Shown piece by piece: positions 1 to 11,810 of a stretch of DNA of 64,000 nt. Within the stretch, counting starts at the first letter, position 1. Each line of letters starts with the position of its first letter. The translations under genes were made by a program, and so were the position numbers. This stretch comes from Absidia repens (taxonomy: Eukaryota; Mucoromycota; Mucoromycetes; Mucorales; Cunninghamellaceae), in the NCBI GenBank assembly GCA_002105175.1, contig MCGE01000012.1, positions 248,001 to 312,000 of the forward strand. The letters are read 5' to 3'. Below the pieces are notes generated by a model that worked only from the letters and a program-made list of their open reading frames with translations, was not told the origin of the DNA and ran no database searches.

Positions 1-440
1 ACAGTGATTGAAGGCGCATATTTCTTGTGGATGGATTCATCATGTTGGCAGGATAGCAAGTAAGAGAGGCCTTGAAGGAAACCGACTGCTGCAGCCACGT
101 GCACAGCTGATACATCGTCCTGACATAGATGCTGACAAGGTAATCCGCTAGACACTAAAAGCTGTAACGCATCCAAGGAATGACATTGACAGGCACAACA
201 CAGTAAACATCGACCTTGTTTTTCGGAAGTAAGAGAGCCACCCCGGAGGAGATAGTCTTTCAACAGTTGTGTGTCAAGAGGTGGCGGCGCTGTCAGTGTT
301 GAAGTTGTTGAAGTTGTTTTTGTTCGTTTAGTGCAGACGTCTAGAATGGGTGGCAAGGTAATAGATAAACGCTTTCGCTTATACGAGGCTGGTTTACAAC
401 TAGGTGAAGAAGGTGGAGAAGGAATGGTGGTACTGGTCAT
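1..440 (-). CDS. Ankyrin-repeat-type protein, 5' part only
   Basis: An open frame on the minus strand starts at an ATG at 438-440 and runs off the left edge of the window, so only about 146 residues are seen. The first 60 or so residues are Ser/Thr/Pro-rich and basic, probably disordered. They are followed by ankyrin-like helix pairs: a stretch around residues 75-95 containing SLDALQLLVSSG, and a second around 103-125 containing DDVSAVHVAAAVGFLQGLSYLL-type spacing (compare the ankyrin consensus D-G-x-T-P-L-H-x-A-A). Ankyrin repeats mediate protein-protein contacts, and nothing visible points to a specific partner. The gene is divergent from the JSN1-like gene across about 1.3 kb. The ankyrin call rests on pattern only; the repeat count and any other domains lie outside the window. 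Confidence 0.6.
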   Translation of the reverse strand, partial: MTSTTIPSPPSSPSCKPASYKRKRLSITLPPILDVCTKRTKTTSTTSTLTAPPPLDTQLLKDYLLRGGSLTSEKQGRCLLCCACQCHSLDALQLLVSSGLPCQHLCQDDVSAVHVAAAVGFLQGLSYLLSCQHDESIHKKYAPSIT

Positions 441-743
441 GTTGTTGATATTGTGAATAGAGAAGAGAACGAAAGAAGAAAGCCAAAAGTAAAATAAGTA
501 AAAAAAAGACACCACCGACTTTATATATTAAATAAAAAAAAAAGTCTTCTTGGCACAGGTATACTAACGTTGTGAAGAAAAAAAAAAGAAGTCAGAAGGA
601 ACAAAAAGGAGAAATGGTAGCAAATGGTAGATCCACTATATTTTTTAATGTCAGCCGCTCTTGGCAATCCCTTTTCGGCCAACTTTTACCATCGAACCAA
701 CTTATGCAGTTTCGATAGCTGACTACTCATCATTGAGTTCTTG

Positions 744-790
<47 letters not shown>

Positions 791-1741
791 AATTATCACC
801 AAATGAAGAAACTAAACCTAATACAGTACAATACACCTCAACTCCTAGCACTACCCTGGTTTACTCCTCTTACAGATATCATAACGCCCCATGATGTCTG
901 TAATAGTTTTATTTTATTATTTTCATCGGAGCAGATAGTACGATTATAACCAATGGTGTAGCAATTATATTTAAAATATTACAAAGTTAAACGTTATGGA
1001 GGGAGCTCAAACAAGGGGTCCAAAAAGAATCGCGGTAATGTCGGGGTGGAAACAAGTGCACAATATTGACCAATAAGAATCTAGCAAAGCTTTATTGAAC
1101 GAATGCCCGGTTCATTCGCACAACTTGGCATCAACCCCAGTTTAACACCATATCATCGGAAAAGACTACGATCATCATGGTACATTATATTTGCAAACCA
1201 TATATTTGTTTTATTTTTATTTATCATAATTGCCAAGATCAATCCCTCGTCCTTATTATTTTCAGGTACCTGAAATCAAACCCCCCCCCTTGGAAGAATT
1301 TTGTATTCTTTCACTGTGCATAAATGCAAGTGTTCGTTTCTTTGCAGGATTAAAAACTCGATAACTGTGCGACATTCTTGTGTACGCAAAAAACAAAAAA
1401 CAAAAAAGAAAACTATTTTTTAAAGCTTACGAAAAGAGATTAACCTGTTATATATTGCTTGTTTTTATTTCATGAGAACGATATTATAGATCGTATCCCT
1501 TCTTGCCTAGTCTTAAAGTGAATGTGCCAACAAATCGTCTCCCAAGAAATACTCAGCAGGGTTGATGGCCTATTATTCTCTCCCCACGTACGAGACGGTG
1601 AGCGAGTCAATTTTAAGACGCCGATTTTTTTTTTTGCTCCCTTGCCAACAATATTTTTCCCTTTACTTTTTCTCACTTTTTACTCGACTTTTTTCTTTCG
1701 TTGGCTTTTATTCCTATATATCTCTTTTTTATCATACCAAT
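441..1741. other. Divergent intergenic region with a 42-nt A tract
   Basis: This is the promoter-side DNA between the ankyrin-type gene (-) and the JSN1-like gene (+). It holds a pure run of about 42 A at 746-787, several shorter A/T runs and a C run near 1281-1289. No convincing gene, RNA gene or copy of the dispersed repeats was seen. The polyLys-encoding frame across the A tract is a composition artefact. Confidence 0.6.
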
Positions 1742-4700
1742 ATGGATTTAAGGTGGGTGTCTGATATGGGCCCGCGAAAATGCAACTCGTATTTACCAAA
1801 TTCATCTGGTCAAGAACCCTCATCTCTGGGAAGAAGGTAAAAAGCTCTTGCAATTTAGCCAACTGTTTTTTCTTTTTTTGCCTTACAAGAGAAGAAGCTT
1901 GAGATCTTGTTTTATGATACACATAATGAATCGAATAACGTTTTATTAACAGTTTTATATCTATAGGGGACTGGAAGATACTTCATTTGATCGTTTACGT
2001 AATGCCACGCCGTTTAGCAATAATGCCTCGCAAGCTTCGGGATTGCCAAGTGTAAGACGGCCAAGAGCGGGTACTATGCCTTCTCGTACTACTGTGTTTC
2101 CTTATGCAACAACAGCAACAAACGATCATTCTCCTTTTTCGTCTACTTTGGCGGCTCATGGTTCCAATGCGACTGACTCCGATCTATACCATATGGCTGC
2201 TTCTGGTGGTGTTGGTGGTGGCGCTGGTCCAACTTCCAATCTGGCCATTCCTTCAAGTGGTACAGGTCGACGTAGGTCGGGTTCTGTCAATCTCCTTCCT
2301 TCTTCGGCAAGCAATCCATCACTCCATGATTATGGACGGGCTTTGTTTTCCTCTGACTTCGAGCCTTACCACACTATAGAAGAAAATGCTTCGGATACTG
2401 TACAGAGGACTCTGGCTTCACTTGGTTTGGATGATTCTCACAACTCGAGCCCCTACATTCATTCAAGCACTTCTCCTTTGCGACAACACTCTATTCAACA
2501 GCAACAGCAACAGCAGCAACAGCAGCAACAACAACAGCAACAGCAACGCCAAAGAGCGTACACAGTATCCACTCGCCATCCAACTGCAAATGCTGGTGAT
2601 CGTCTTGGTGATAGACTACCTATGGGTTTCACTCCATTCTCACCACAAACTCGATCTAGTGTCATGCAACGTCCACGTGCCGTCAGCCTTGGAATGGCTG
2701 ATGAGCCTCATTTTGAAGATGGTGAATTATCGTCTTTTACACCCTTTGATATGTCCACATTACAATCTACTGTGTCTAGCTCATCAAACCAACAGCAACA
2801 ATGTAGTTATAATCAGCAATCTTCGCCCTCAAGACTGAACCAGCAACAAATTTTATCAAATAACGAACGGTCATTGCGACTGTCAAGATCGAGTGGGAAT
2901 TTGATGGATATCTCATCGACAAGCAATCGTTTTGATGGAATGGGGCTTTATGAAAATATCTCGGTGGAGGACATGGGGCAACAACATGTAAGTTGATATA
3001 TTTATTTTATATATTGCTACATAATTTACTTAGGATCACTCAATATTATTATTGTTCAATTTACTTATAGGAGGATATCAATACCATGCCCTCGGTCTCT
3101 TCCTCATCTTTGGACTCGCCTTCCTCAGCGCCAGCACAAATCCCCTCTCGAGCTCTTTGGATAGGAAATGTGAATCCTTCATTGAGTGTCAATGATCTTT
3201 TACAGCAATTCTCTCTGTATGGACATGTGGAAAGTGCTAGGATCCTGTCTGATAAAGAATGTGCTTTTGTCAATTTTGCTAATGTGGATTCAGCAGTGAT
3301 GGCAAAAAATGATTTGGAAACAAGATTGGGAAGTATGTTAGGTGGTACTTCGGTGCGTATTGGATTTGGGAAAGCTGATGTGGCTCTTGCGATGGCGCTC
3401 ACGAACGAAGCAGGGCCTAATGCTCAGGGTCCTACTCGTGCATTATGTAAGTTGAAAGGTAGAAAGTGTGTTTACAAAATAGGGAACAACACTCACTTTA
3501 TATTCTTATATTTATAGGGGTTGGTAATATTCCCGTCAATATGAATATTGCTATTATACAAGCCATTTTTCAGGCGTTTGGCCCTATCGAATCGGTGCGT
3601 GTCTTGTCTCACAAAAATTGCGCTTTTGTCAACTTTGAACACCAAGAAGATGCAGTGAAAGCTCGTAAAAACCTACAAAACAAGGAAATTCTTGGCCCTG
3701 GTTCTGGTACAATTAGAATTGGCTTCGCCAAGGCACCTTCAGCGGATGATATCAACAATGCTGATCCGGGTTTCGTTTCTATATCATCCTCTCAGCAACA
3801 GCAGCAACAGCAGCAGCAACAGCAACAACAGCAACAACAGCAGCAACAGCAACAACGAACTCAAACATACACTACAAATCCTTCTCAATTAGGTGTCTCT
3901 TTTGCTTCTGGTGTGCCCGCTCATCAGAGTACGTCTGTCAGTATGATGTCTACAACTCCATGGACCTCTTCCTCCACAACTAAAGATGACAACAATCAGA
4001 ATAAGAATCGAACCTCTTCAACGGATACCTATCAAGCAACACAATGGGCAACAGCCATGATGATGAGTACAATGATGATGAGTGCGTCTGAAAAACAATC
4101 GGCAACAACGCAGCCCAGTTTATACTCTGCTATTGCAACCGAGCGACAATTTATTATGCAACAACTATGTCCGTCGGCTGACGCAATACAATTGCCTCCT
4201 CAAGGTGAACGCACACCTGTCAGCTATTGTTCGGTGATTCCTGCTGTCCCTGAACTAAGTGCAGAGAGAACATTGGAACCACTTCGACTTCGTGATATGC
4301 GGAAACGTTTGGAAAACGGTTTAGAATTACAAGATGTGGAAATGATTGCACATGAATGTATGAATGAAATTGCTGGACTTTGCAGTGGTAAGTATTTTGA
4401 AATGTATATATGTATATATTAGAGAAGTTGATTTAACTCCTCTTTTTTTTTTTTTTTTGTCTTTATAGATTATATTGGAAATACTGTAGTGCAAAAGCTT
4501 TTTGAACAATGTACTGAATCAACAAAACAAACCATGTTGGAATATATCGGACCTTTTCTGGCATCTATTGGTGTTCACAAGAATGGTACATGGGCTGCCC
4601 AAAAGATTATTGACTCTGCAAACACACCAGGCCAGGTAAATATATAACTTGAAGCACATGTTACCATAGCGACAGACTAACATTATGATCTTCTTTTAGA

Positions 4701-5917
4701 TTCAGCTCATTCAGCAGCATATTGCACCGTATGTACCTTTGCTTCTATTAGACCAGTTTGGAAACTACGTAGTTCAATGCTGTCTTCGTATGGGTGCTGA
4801 ACACAACCAATATATCTTTGATGCTATTGTTGATAAATGTTGGGAAATCGCGCAAGGACGATTTGGTGCTCGGGCTGTACGTTCCATCTTGGAAAACGAC
4901 GTGGTCAGCAAGGAACAAAAGGTGTATTGTGCGGCGGCTATTGTCCAGAACGCTGTATTGCTTACAACCAATGCCAATGGAACACTATTACTGGTATGGT
5001 TATTAGATACCTCTGAACTATCTGGTCGTTATAGTGTCTTATATCCACGTCTACTTCCTTACCTCAACAAACTCTGTACTCACAAACTGGGCTCTATGAC
5101 TGTTTTCAAGATTATCCAGCAACAAGAAGAACCAGAAACAAGTCATCTTTTTATGAACGCATTAACGGCTGACTCTCAGATACGGGAAGATATTTTGCGG
5201 GATCAAGCACATGGCATGGTACTGATGCAAAAGATATTAGCACTGCCCCACATTGTTAACGACCAGCATCAACGATCAACACTGATACAGCACATCCGTT
5301 CCTCACTAAATCAGCTCAATGTCCAAGAAAGTCAAAACTACAAAAAATTACTGGAAGAAATGGACCCCATACCATCCACAGTCGGTACAGCGGATAATAT
5401 GGCAATCTCTACCACAAATAACGACACAACGGAACGCCAAGAGCCTATTGTTTCGACTTCTTCCTCACTACCGTTAGCACCATCATCAACTACAGCAGCA
5501 GAAACAAACACACGGGCGGTTAAAGAAGACGAAGTGCCTATGGACATGGTTTCCTGGATGAAAAACCCTCAGGCAGTAGCAATGATGGCCAACATGTACG
5601 CGGCGGCTGTGACAGCAGCAGCTACTTCTCAGCAACAGCAACGACAAATGACATCCATGGCAAACGGATCTCCTGAATTACCTCAATTCAATCACATTTT
5701 GAAACATCTTTTATCGTCGTCATCATCAGCATCATCATCATCATCATTATCATCATCAGCATCAGCATCATCATCACCCCCACCAACATCATCATCACCA
5801 GCAGCAGCGGCGGCGGCGGCATCAGCATCAGCATCATTGGCATCAGCATCGTCTCCTTCATATTCTTCAACAAGTGCTGGAAACGACAACAACACACATT
5901 CTCATAGTCAACAATAA
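1742..5917 (+). CDS. JSN1: JSN1/PUF1-like RNA-binding protein (2 RRM + Puf repeats)
   Basis: Six exons (1742-1836, 1967-2987, 3071-3446, 3518-4387, 4469-4635, 4700-5917) splice in frame to 1248 residues. Fungal JSN1/Puf1-type proteins bind 3'UTRs of mRNAs, many of them for membrane or mitochondrial proteins, through Puf helical repeats. Here two RRMs are visible: one near residues 402-475 (LWIGNVNPS and CAFVNF motifs) and one near 497-570, whose first residue W498 spans an intron (LWVGNIP, CAFVNF). Puf repeats occupy about 785-1050 (for example YIGNTVVQKLFEQ and QFGNYVVQCCL). Poly-Gln runs lie near residues 209-226 and 590-612, and the C-terminus is Ser/Ala-rich. Exon 1 is short and the start was chosen because it joins exon 2 in frame; a different upstream start is possible. 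A polyadenylation signal lies near 6232. The family call is secure; orthology to JSN1 rather than PUF2 is inferred. Confidence 0.85.
2500..2547 (+). repeat. CAG/CAA (poly-Gln) microsatellite in JSN1
   Basis: A mixed CAA/CAG run codes for about 17 consecutive Gln in exon 2 of the JSN1-like gene. Interrupted codons suggest selection on the Gln tract rather than simple slippage alone. A second run lies at about 3793-3855. Confidence 0.85.
3793..3855 (+). repeat. Second CAG/CAA (poly-Gln) tract in JSN1
   Basis: Mixed CAG/CAA codons give about 21 consecutive Gln directly after RRM2 in exon 4. Such tracts are common in fungal RNA-binding proteins and promote self-association. Confidence 0.85.
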
Positions 5918-6231
5918 TACAACTTGTGTCATGATCATTCAACGGATTTCGAACCATTTGCTTGGATGGAATCACCGCTTCTAGTCTACTACATAGATTA
6001 TAGTATTTTATATGTATGATTCTGATTATAGAATATTATAGTTTTTATTACTGTTATTATTTAGTTTAGTTTGGTTTATATGAAGGATGCTATTTTTTTT
6101 CTGGTATGATTCTTATTTTATTTTTGTATATTGCATTTGAATAGTCTCCCTCCCTTTGACGTCTTTATCTTTAGATATACTCGGTTTTGTAAATAGTATG
6201 TGTTGTATTTGTTGTTGCTGGCTTTAAAAAA

Positions 6232-6237
6232 AATAAA
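6232..6237 (+). terminator. Polyadenylation signal of JSN1-like gene
   Basis: An AATAAA lies about 315 nt after the stop codon, after a T-rich 3' flank. It is the best candidate for mRNA 3' end formation. Confidence 0.5.
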
Positions 6238-6479
6238 CCTTTTATTTGTGTGAATTCAAAACTATGACCTTTTGTGAGTGGTATGGTAGTGAAGGTGGAA
6301 AAGAACAAAGCTACGTGATTGTGAATTTTTATAAAGAAATTGGCCTTCGGAATTCAAAGATGGTCGGCTTTAATAGAAAAGGTTGAAAAAGGAGAGATCA
6401 TATAAAAACATGCCTCAATGAAAACCCAAAACCCAAAGCCTAAACACACACACACACCCAACTAAGAGGTTTGGGAAAT

Positions 6480-7175
6480 TCATATCCCGCCCACGTGAAT
6501 ATTTTATTTTCTCTCCTCTCGCGTATTTTTTATTTTTTTTTGCTCTCTCTTTTTGATTTTTTTTTCTCTTTATTTTTTCTTCACCATTTAACTTGTATTG
6601 GGTTATTTTGGACCTAGAATTGTATCAGGTCTAGTTTAGAAGGATTTCGGCTCAGGGATTACAAGATGCATGGGGAAACCCTTTCATTTTGGATCTAGGA
6701 TCTGAGGGCTCCATTAGTTGGCTTTTTGGCGCCTTCATTAGCTTAGTTTAGTGTTAGCTTGGTCCATAGTTTGTATCTATAACTAAATAAAACATGTCTC
6801 TTTTTACTTGTTTTAATGAAATATGTCTCATTTGTGTCTCTTATGTTTTGAACAATAGATTCCTTTGCAATCAATCCCGTTTGATTAGTGTTTTGATCGT
6901 TTGTTGTGTTTCAATAAAAAAAGTCACCCCTTGTACAATATTCAAGGCCCCATTTTACACCCATTCGTTTACGTTCCTTTAGAATAGTATTACTCTTTAT
7001 TCAAACCCTCAGACTAGTCTCCCCTCATAGTACCTCCAATAGAACGTTCCCGGTTAAATTCCTTGTTGGAATGAACTCCCTTAGTTTTAGGATCTGCCAA
7101 TTCTGCTTCAATAAAATATATTCTTTCTATTAGCTATCCTCTGATCTATAGTACAGTGATAAAAGTTGCTACCAG
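6480..7175 (+). repeat. Dispersed repeat family 1, copy A
   Basis: This is one of five family-1 copies, all on +. It begins with CCCGCCCACGTG (6486-6497), a C/T-rich tract and a CACCATT motif. The conserved core follows at about 6651-6692 (GATTACAAGATGCATGGGG, then AAACCCTTTCATTTTGGATC). Downstream are TTAGCTTAGTTTAGTGTTAG and several CAATAAAA polyadenylation-like signals (for example near 6785, 6912 and 7110). No long open frame or transposase is visible. Length is about 0.7 kb and the boundaries are approximate. Confidence 0.75.
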
Positions 7176-7868
7176 CACATCTTCCAGAAGACCAGAAATA
7201 GTGTATTTTCCAACTAGTTATTTTATTTATTTATTTTTTGAAATATGATAACGTCCCAGAGTGCAATGTGAGAGTAATCCTTCCAGGATGGTCGAGAATA
7301 TAAAAAGAAAATTGCGGAGCTAACTATATAATGAAATGGCATTTTCGTTTAACTATGATCATATTCAATATATGTGGTTTGTGTGACGTGGGCGAAAAAG
7401 AAGGGGTGGGAAATAGTCTATATTTAAATTCCTATACAAGCAGATGTCCATACCATAGACAAACAAATCAACACATTTTTTTGAAGTAATATCCTTTTTT
7501 TTCTTTATTTGTAAAAAATAAAATAAAAAATAACAACAACAACCAATCATCATAAAGAGAGAAAAACATAATCAAAAGCATAAAATACATAAAATACATG
7601 GATTTTTTTAAGGAGCTGGATGGGGGAGGGAGGAGGGGAAATGAAAGGAAGAGGATCAATATCGTCATCAACAGCATCGACATCACAAACTAAATACTAA
7701 ATGAGGAATAGTCGGGTTGTGTAAAAAAAAGGAGGGCAAAGGGGATGGAATATGACAAAACGAATCAAACCACACTGAATAATAATCGTTATTAGTCAGT
7801 AGCCAACATCAGCAGAGCCAATATGTGCAAAGAGATCACACTGTAGCATACATACATACAATAGCCTT

Positions 7869-9109
7869 TCAAGTAGTAGTTGTGGTTCCCAAATACCATG
7901 GGTGGCGCTTGATTTGTTTCAGAGTGATTCGTTCCAATGGAGAGACGTTTAACATCTGATCAATAAGGTGACAAAGCTGTGGATCGATGGTAGGAGAGTT
8001 ATTGTGAGGTACAGTGGTGAAATTTTGTAATAGATGATACACATCCATTTGTTTGTTGGTAGAATTGGTGGAGTAGTGAAAAGGAAGTTTACCATAAACC
8101 ATGCAATAGAGTGTCATGCCAAGAGACCATATATCTGCAGCCGTTTCATAATGTATCACGGTGGCTATGTCATGATGAGCAGTAGTTGTTTCCTTTTTAA
8201 TGCATTCAGGGGGTAAAAAAGCCAGAGTTCGTCGTCGGTGGAATGCCTTTTTCATTATGCCGTCATCGTTATTTTTGCTATTGTTGTCTGTGGCGTTCAA
8301 CTTGATGGCGCTTCCGAAATCGATCAACTTGATTTGCTTGTTCTTGGTCAGAAGGACATTGTCAGGCTTGATATCGCCATGGATTATATTTCGTTCATGC
8401 ACTAACAGCAGTTAAAAAAGAAAGTTTTAAAGATCACTCAGTCTAATACACCATCATCATATTGTAACTTACAGTGATCCAGTACATCCACGAGTTGAAT
8501 AAAAATAGAATGGGCAGAAAAATCCTGGCGATTGTCGCTTTCATTGGTTTGTTCGTGATGTAAATCCACCAATACGCTGCCGTCCACCCATTCTGTCACC
8601 AAATACAAATTGTTGCTGTCTTCAAAACAGTCTACCCATTCCACAATATTATCATGATGCAAAGAATGTAAAATGTCAGATTCAATCTGATTTGCTGAAG
8701 CCAAAATGGGAGAAAATGGCTCAATCCGTCGCCGTTTGATGCCATCATGCTGTTGTTGGTGTTTAGGATGTCGAGCTTGCAACCAATCCATGTGATTTTG
8801 TCGCTGCAACCTTTTTAAATTCATTTCTTTAAGGGCCTGTTAAATAAAAATAAACGTTTTGTGAATAATGAGATACGCTGCTGGTCGTACCTTTTTATTA
8901 TGTATAGTCTGTCTTACATAAAGTTTTCTTGATTTTGTATCGAGAGCCAAATAGACAATACAAGTTGATCCATGAGCAATTTCCTTCAGAAGTCGGTAGT
9001 GTTTGACATGGCGATATTTTGTGGAAGGGATCGTTTTGGATCGAAAGCGAGATTGATTCCAAGAAGAGGAAGAGAATTGCAGTGAGGTAGGAGAAAACCA
9101 ACGTGTCAT
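7869..9109 (-). CDS. CaMKK/Sak1-like serine/threonine protein kinase
   Basis: Three exons (9109-8918, 8836-8473, 8401-7869) encode 362 residues that are almost only a kinase domain. The invariant lysine is K67 (ALKEM), restored exactly at the first splice junction. The catalytic loop is H193-G-D195-I-K-P-D-N200 and the magnesium motif D213-F-G. An A-F-L-P-P-E sequence stands for APE, and a late W-S-L-G-M-T-L motif is present. Family: the ALKE-N-K-R-L-x-R segment and catalytic core resemble fungal CaMKK/Sak1/Ssp1 kinases that phosphorylate AMPK or other kinases. The glycine loop is degenerate (EIAHGSTCIVY, with first and third glycines replaced), so nucleotide binding may be altered. No regulatory C-terminus is present. 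The subfamily is tentative; the kinase call is firm. Confidence 0.8.
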
Positions 9110-9849
9110 GAGTAAAAGAATGAATAAAAACAAAAAAAGCAACAAAAAAAAAAAAAAAAAAAAGGAAAAAAAAATTATATATATCATAAAAAAAAAGAGG
9201 GTCTGTCTGGATGGGAAAAAGGGAGCCAAGAAAATTAAAAAAAAAGGCTGCATTGAAAGTTGGTTGTGGGTTGCATATGCTCGTGTTTACCAAATTAGGA
9301 ACATATCCGATCTCCTCCAACAATTTTTCATACGTGCCTTTGACTGGACTCGCATTTACTAGACCATACTGACTTTAGTCTATTTTCATTAATGCTATGA
9401 TACATCATTCGCACCTATACTGCACTGTAACATACATATAGTCCTACTTTTACACCATGGTACACTATGCATATGATAATTGACAGTAATTCATACATAC
9501 ATGTCATTTCTGTTTTGAGAGTGCTGTATCTCTTTATTTTCTCATACCATAATCGTATGTACAATGCAATGCTATACATACATATGATTCGGTTCAGCAA
9601 AAATGTACCCTAAAAGTGTTGGATCCCATCAAAAATGCCACGGATAATCACTTACTTGACGATAAAACCCTTAACCACGTAATATGATATGATACTGTAT
9701 GTATAGTATCATACAGTAGTAAAGATAAAAAGGAACAAAGATACTTTACATGGTTAGGGTATTTTATTTGGGGTTTTTTTTAAAAAAAGAAAGACGCCTT
9801 TAGCGCAAAAGTTGATTTGCTGTGCCTGAAGGGTTGAGGAACTGCAAGA

Positions 9850-10330
9850 ACAGGGTGTTCATCAAAATAACGGATTGTGGGTAAACCAAATACCTTCCAG
9901 GGCACTTGGAACATCGTATTTCTATGCATCCTTCACTGCTCTTTTTTCATCTGCCCATCACTGCCATTTTCGAATACCATTCAACAGACCCCTCTCGTAT
10001 CTACAATAGACCGCGGATTGAGCATTACGATTGAAATATGGAGCTTCATAAATAGTCCGTCTTTTTTTGTATACACACATCAATTTTTTTTCCTTCTACA
10101 TGCACAAGCACTGTATAATGCGGGCATGCCAAATTTACATGTCAACTAACCGTATGAGAGACGATGTACATCCATTAAAGTAAAAAGACAATACATATTT
10201 TATTCAGATGTCGATACAAACTACGATTACTAAACTTGATATTGATCTAATGATAATACTATCGCACGTATCTAAATGTGACGCCATTAAAGGTATCTTG
10301 TTTCAGAATAAATAAAGCGGCAGATAAGGT
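9850..10330 (-). repeat. Dispersed repeat family 4, copy 1 (left arm of composite)
   Basis: About 0.45 kb matches 40130-40560 in the same orientation: both hold CTCCAGGGC/CTTCCAGGGC, a T-rich tract, an ATGCACnnnn-ACAGTATG-GGGCAT segment, TATTCAGATGTCGATACAA and CTAATGATAATACTATC. On the minus strand it carries an AATAAAATATG signal near 10197-10207. In both places it sits roughly 0.3-0.5 kb left of a family-1 repeat, so it may be the left part of a larger composite element. Confidence 0.55.
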
Positions 10331-10614
10331 AATACAATCAAAGAAGATAAGCTACTGTATTCTATGGACGTTTAAAACTATTGTTCACTGTGATGAGGTT
10401 CTAAGGTGAATTGCTCTGCCTTGTCTGTAAAGGTAACAAAAGATGAGAATAACCATGTTGCCGACGTCAAATAGTAGTTTTTAGTATCTTGAGAAGAGTT
10501 TTACCATGTTAATAACGTTGTATGATATTGACCGTAGTGAAAAAGAAGACAATTAAAAAAAAAAAAAAAGGGACGCTCCTATTTTATGCTCCACCAAGAA
10601 AAAAATCGTCCAAA

Positions 10615-11175
10615 ATAAAATTCACATCCCGCACGCGTGCTATTTTATCAATTCCCCAATTTCCCTCCCTCTCTCTCTCTCTCTTTCTTTCATTTTTTCT
10701 ACACCATTCGACTTCTATGGGGTTATGTTGGTCTTAGATTAGTGTCAGGACTAGTTTAGAAGTACTTTCAGCTCAGGGATTACAAGATGCATGGGGAAAC
10801 CCTTTCATTTTGGATCCAGGATCTGAAGGCACCATTAGTTGGCTTTTTGGAACCTTCATTAGCTTAATTTAGTGTTAGTTTGCCCACAGCTTGAATCTGT
10901 ATTTGAATAAAATATGTCTCATGAGTCTCCCATACCATGTATATTATATCTCGTTTACTATCGTTCGCTGTTTTAATCAGTTTTGACCGTTGTTGTGCTT
11001 CAATAAAAGATTGTCCCTTAGATTAGTGTGACCAAATTTCTCCGTTAAATCTCTTTGATCAATGAACTTCTCTTCCTTCAGTTTTACATATATTCAATAC
11101 GCTTCAAAAGAGTATTCCTTTTTTGTTAGCCACACTCTGACCAGTAGAACGGTGAGAAATACCATTATTGTAGCT
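10615..11175 (+). repeat. Dispersed repeat family 1, copy B
   Basis: Begins with CCCGCACGCGTG (10628-10639), a diverged form of the E-box start. It has a (CT)n tract near 10667-10690 and the conserved core at about 10771-10812 (GCTCAGGGATTACAAGATGC, then ATGGGGAAACCCTTTCATTT). AATAAAATATGTCT follows near 10904 and a CAATAAAAG near 11001. There is no coding sequence. With the family-4 arm to its left it forms a composite of about 1.3 kb. Confidence 0.75.
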
Positions 11176-11777
11176 GTCTTGGACTGTTCTACCATATACT
11201 TGCGACATAAGGGTTACTTTATGTTCTCGTCGAAGCTATATACATGGCAGGCTTGCAAAAGATGCTGGGAACTCTTGTGATGTGACTATATCTAGGTTTA
11301 TATCGTCCCCCCCTCTTTTTTTTTGGTTTTTTTTTGCCATTCTTATCATATAATCTCATTCTCTAATATTTGTGTGCTTTCTCATCTGATTCAATCATTT
11401 GGGATCAGAACCCTGGTATTCCTTTTTTATATATTCATGCTCCCTCCGCCGCCATTTTTATTGTTATAGTACATATCCTTCCTTTGACTTTTGTAGCTCA
11501 CATTAGGATATGGAATCAATAAAATTATATCCCATCTTTACTACTAAATTGTCGTCTCTTTTTCAATCTTTTCTCATTATGAAAAAATACACAGCCCGAT
11601 TTCTCGGATCAATTGTTTACCTTTAGAATTTTTTTTTTTTTTTTTTTTTTTTTGGTAGAGCGAGTCCATATGACAATAATATATATATGATATTACAATA
11701 CTGATCGAAGGGAAAATCAAAGAAAAAAATCGTTCCACTTTTTTTGATTTTCACGTACCCATACCGTGATCATGAGG

Positions 11778-11810
<33 letters not shown>

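Noticed and set aside
661..894. Plus-strand frame with a poly-Lys stretch
   Set aside because: It exists only because of the 42-nt A tract; flanks show no coding pattern.
5688..5975. Minus-strand Met/Asp-rich frames
   Set aside because: Antisense shadows of the Ser/Ala-rich C-terminus of the JSN1-like gene.
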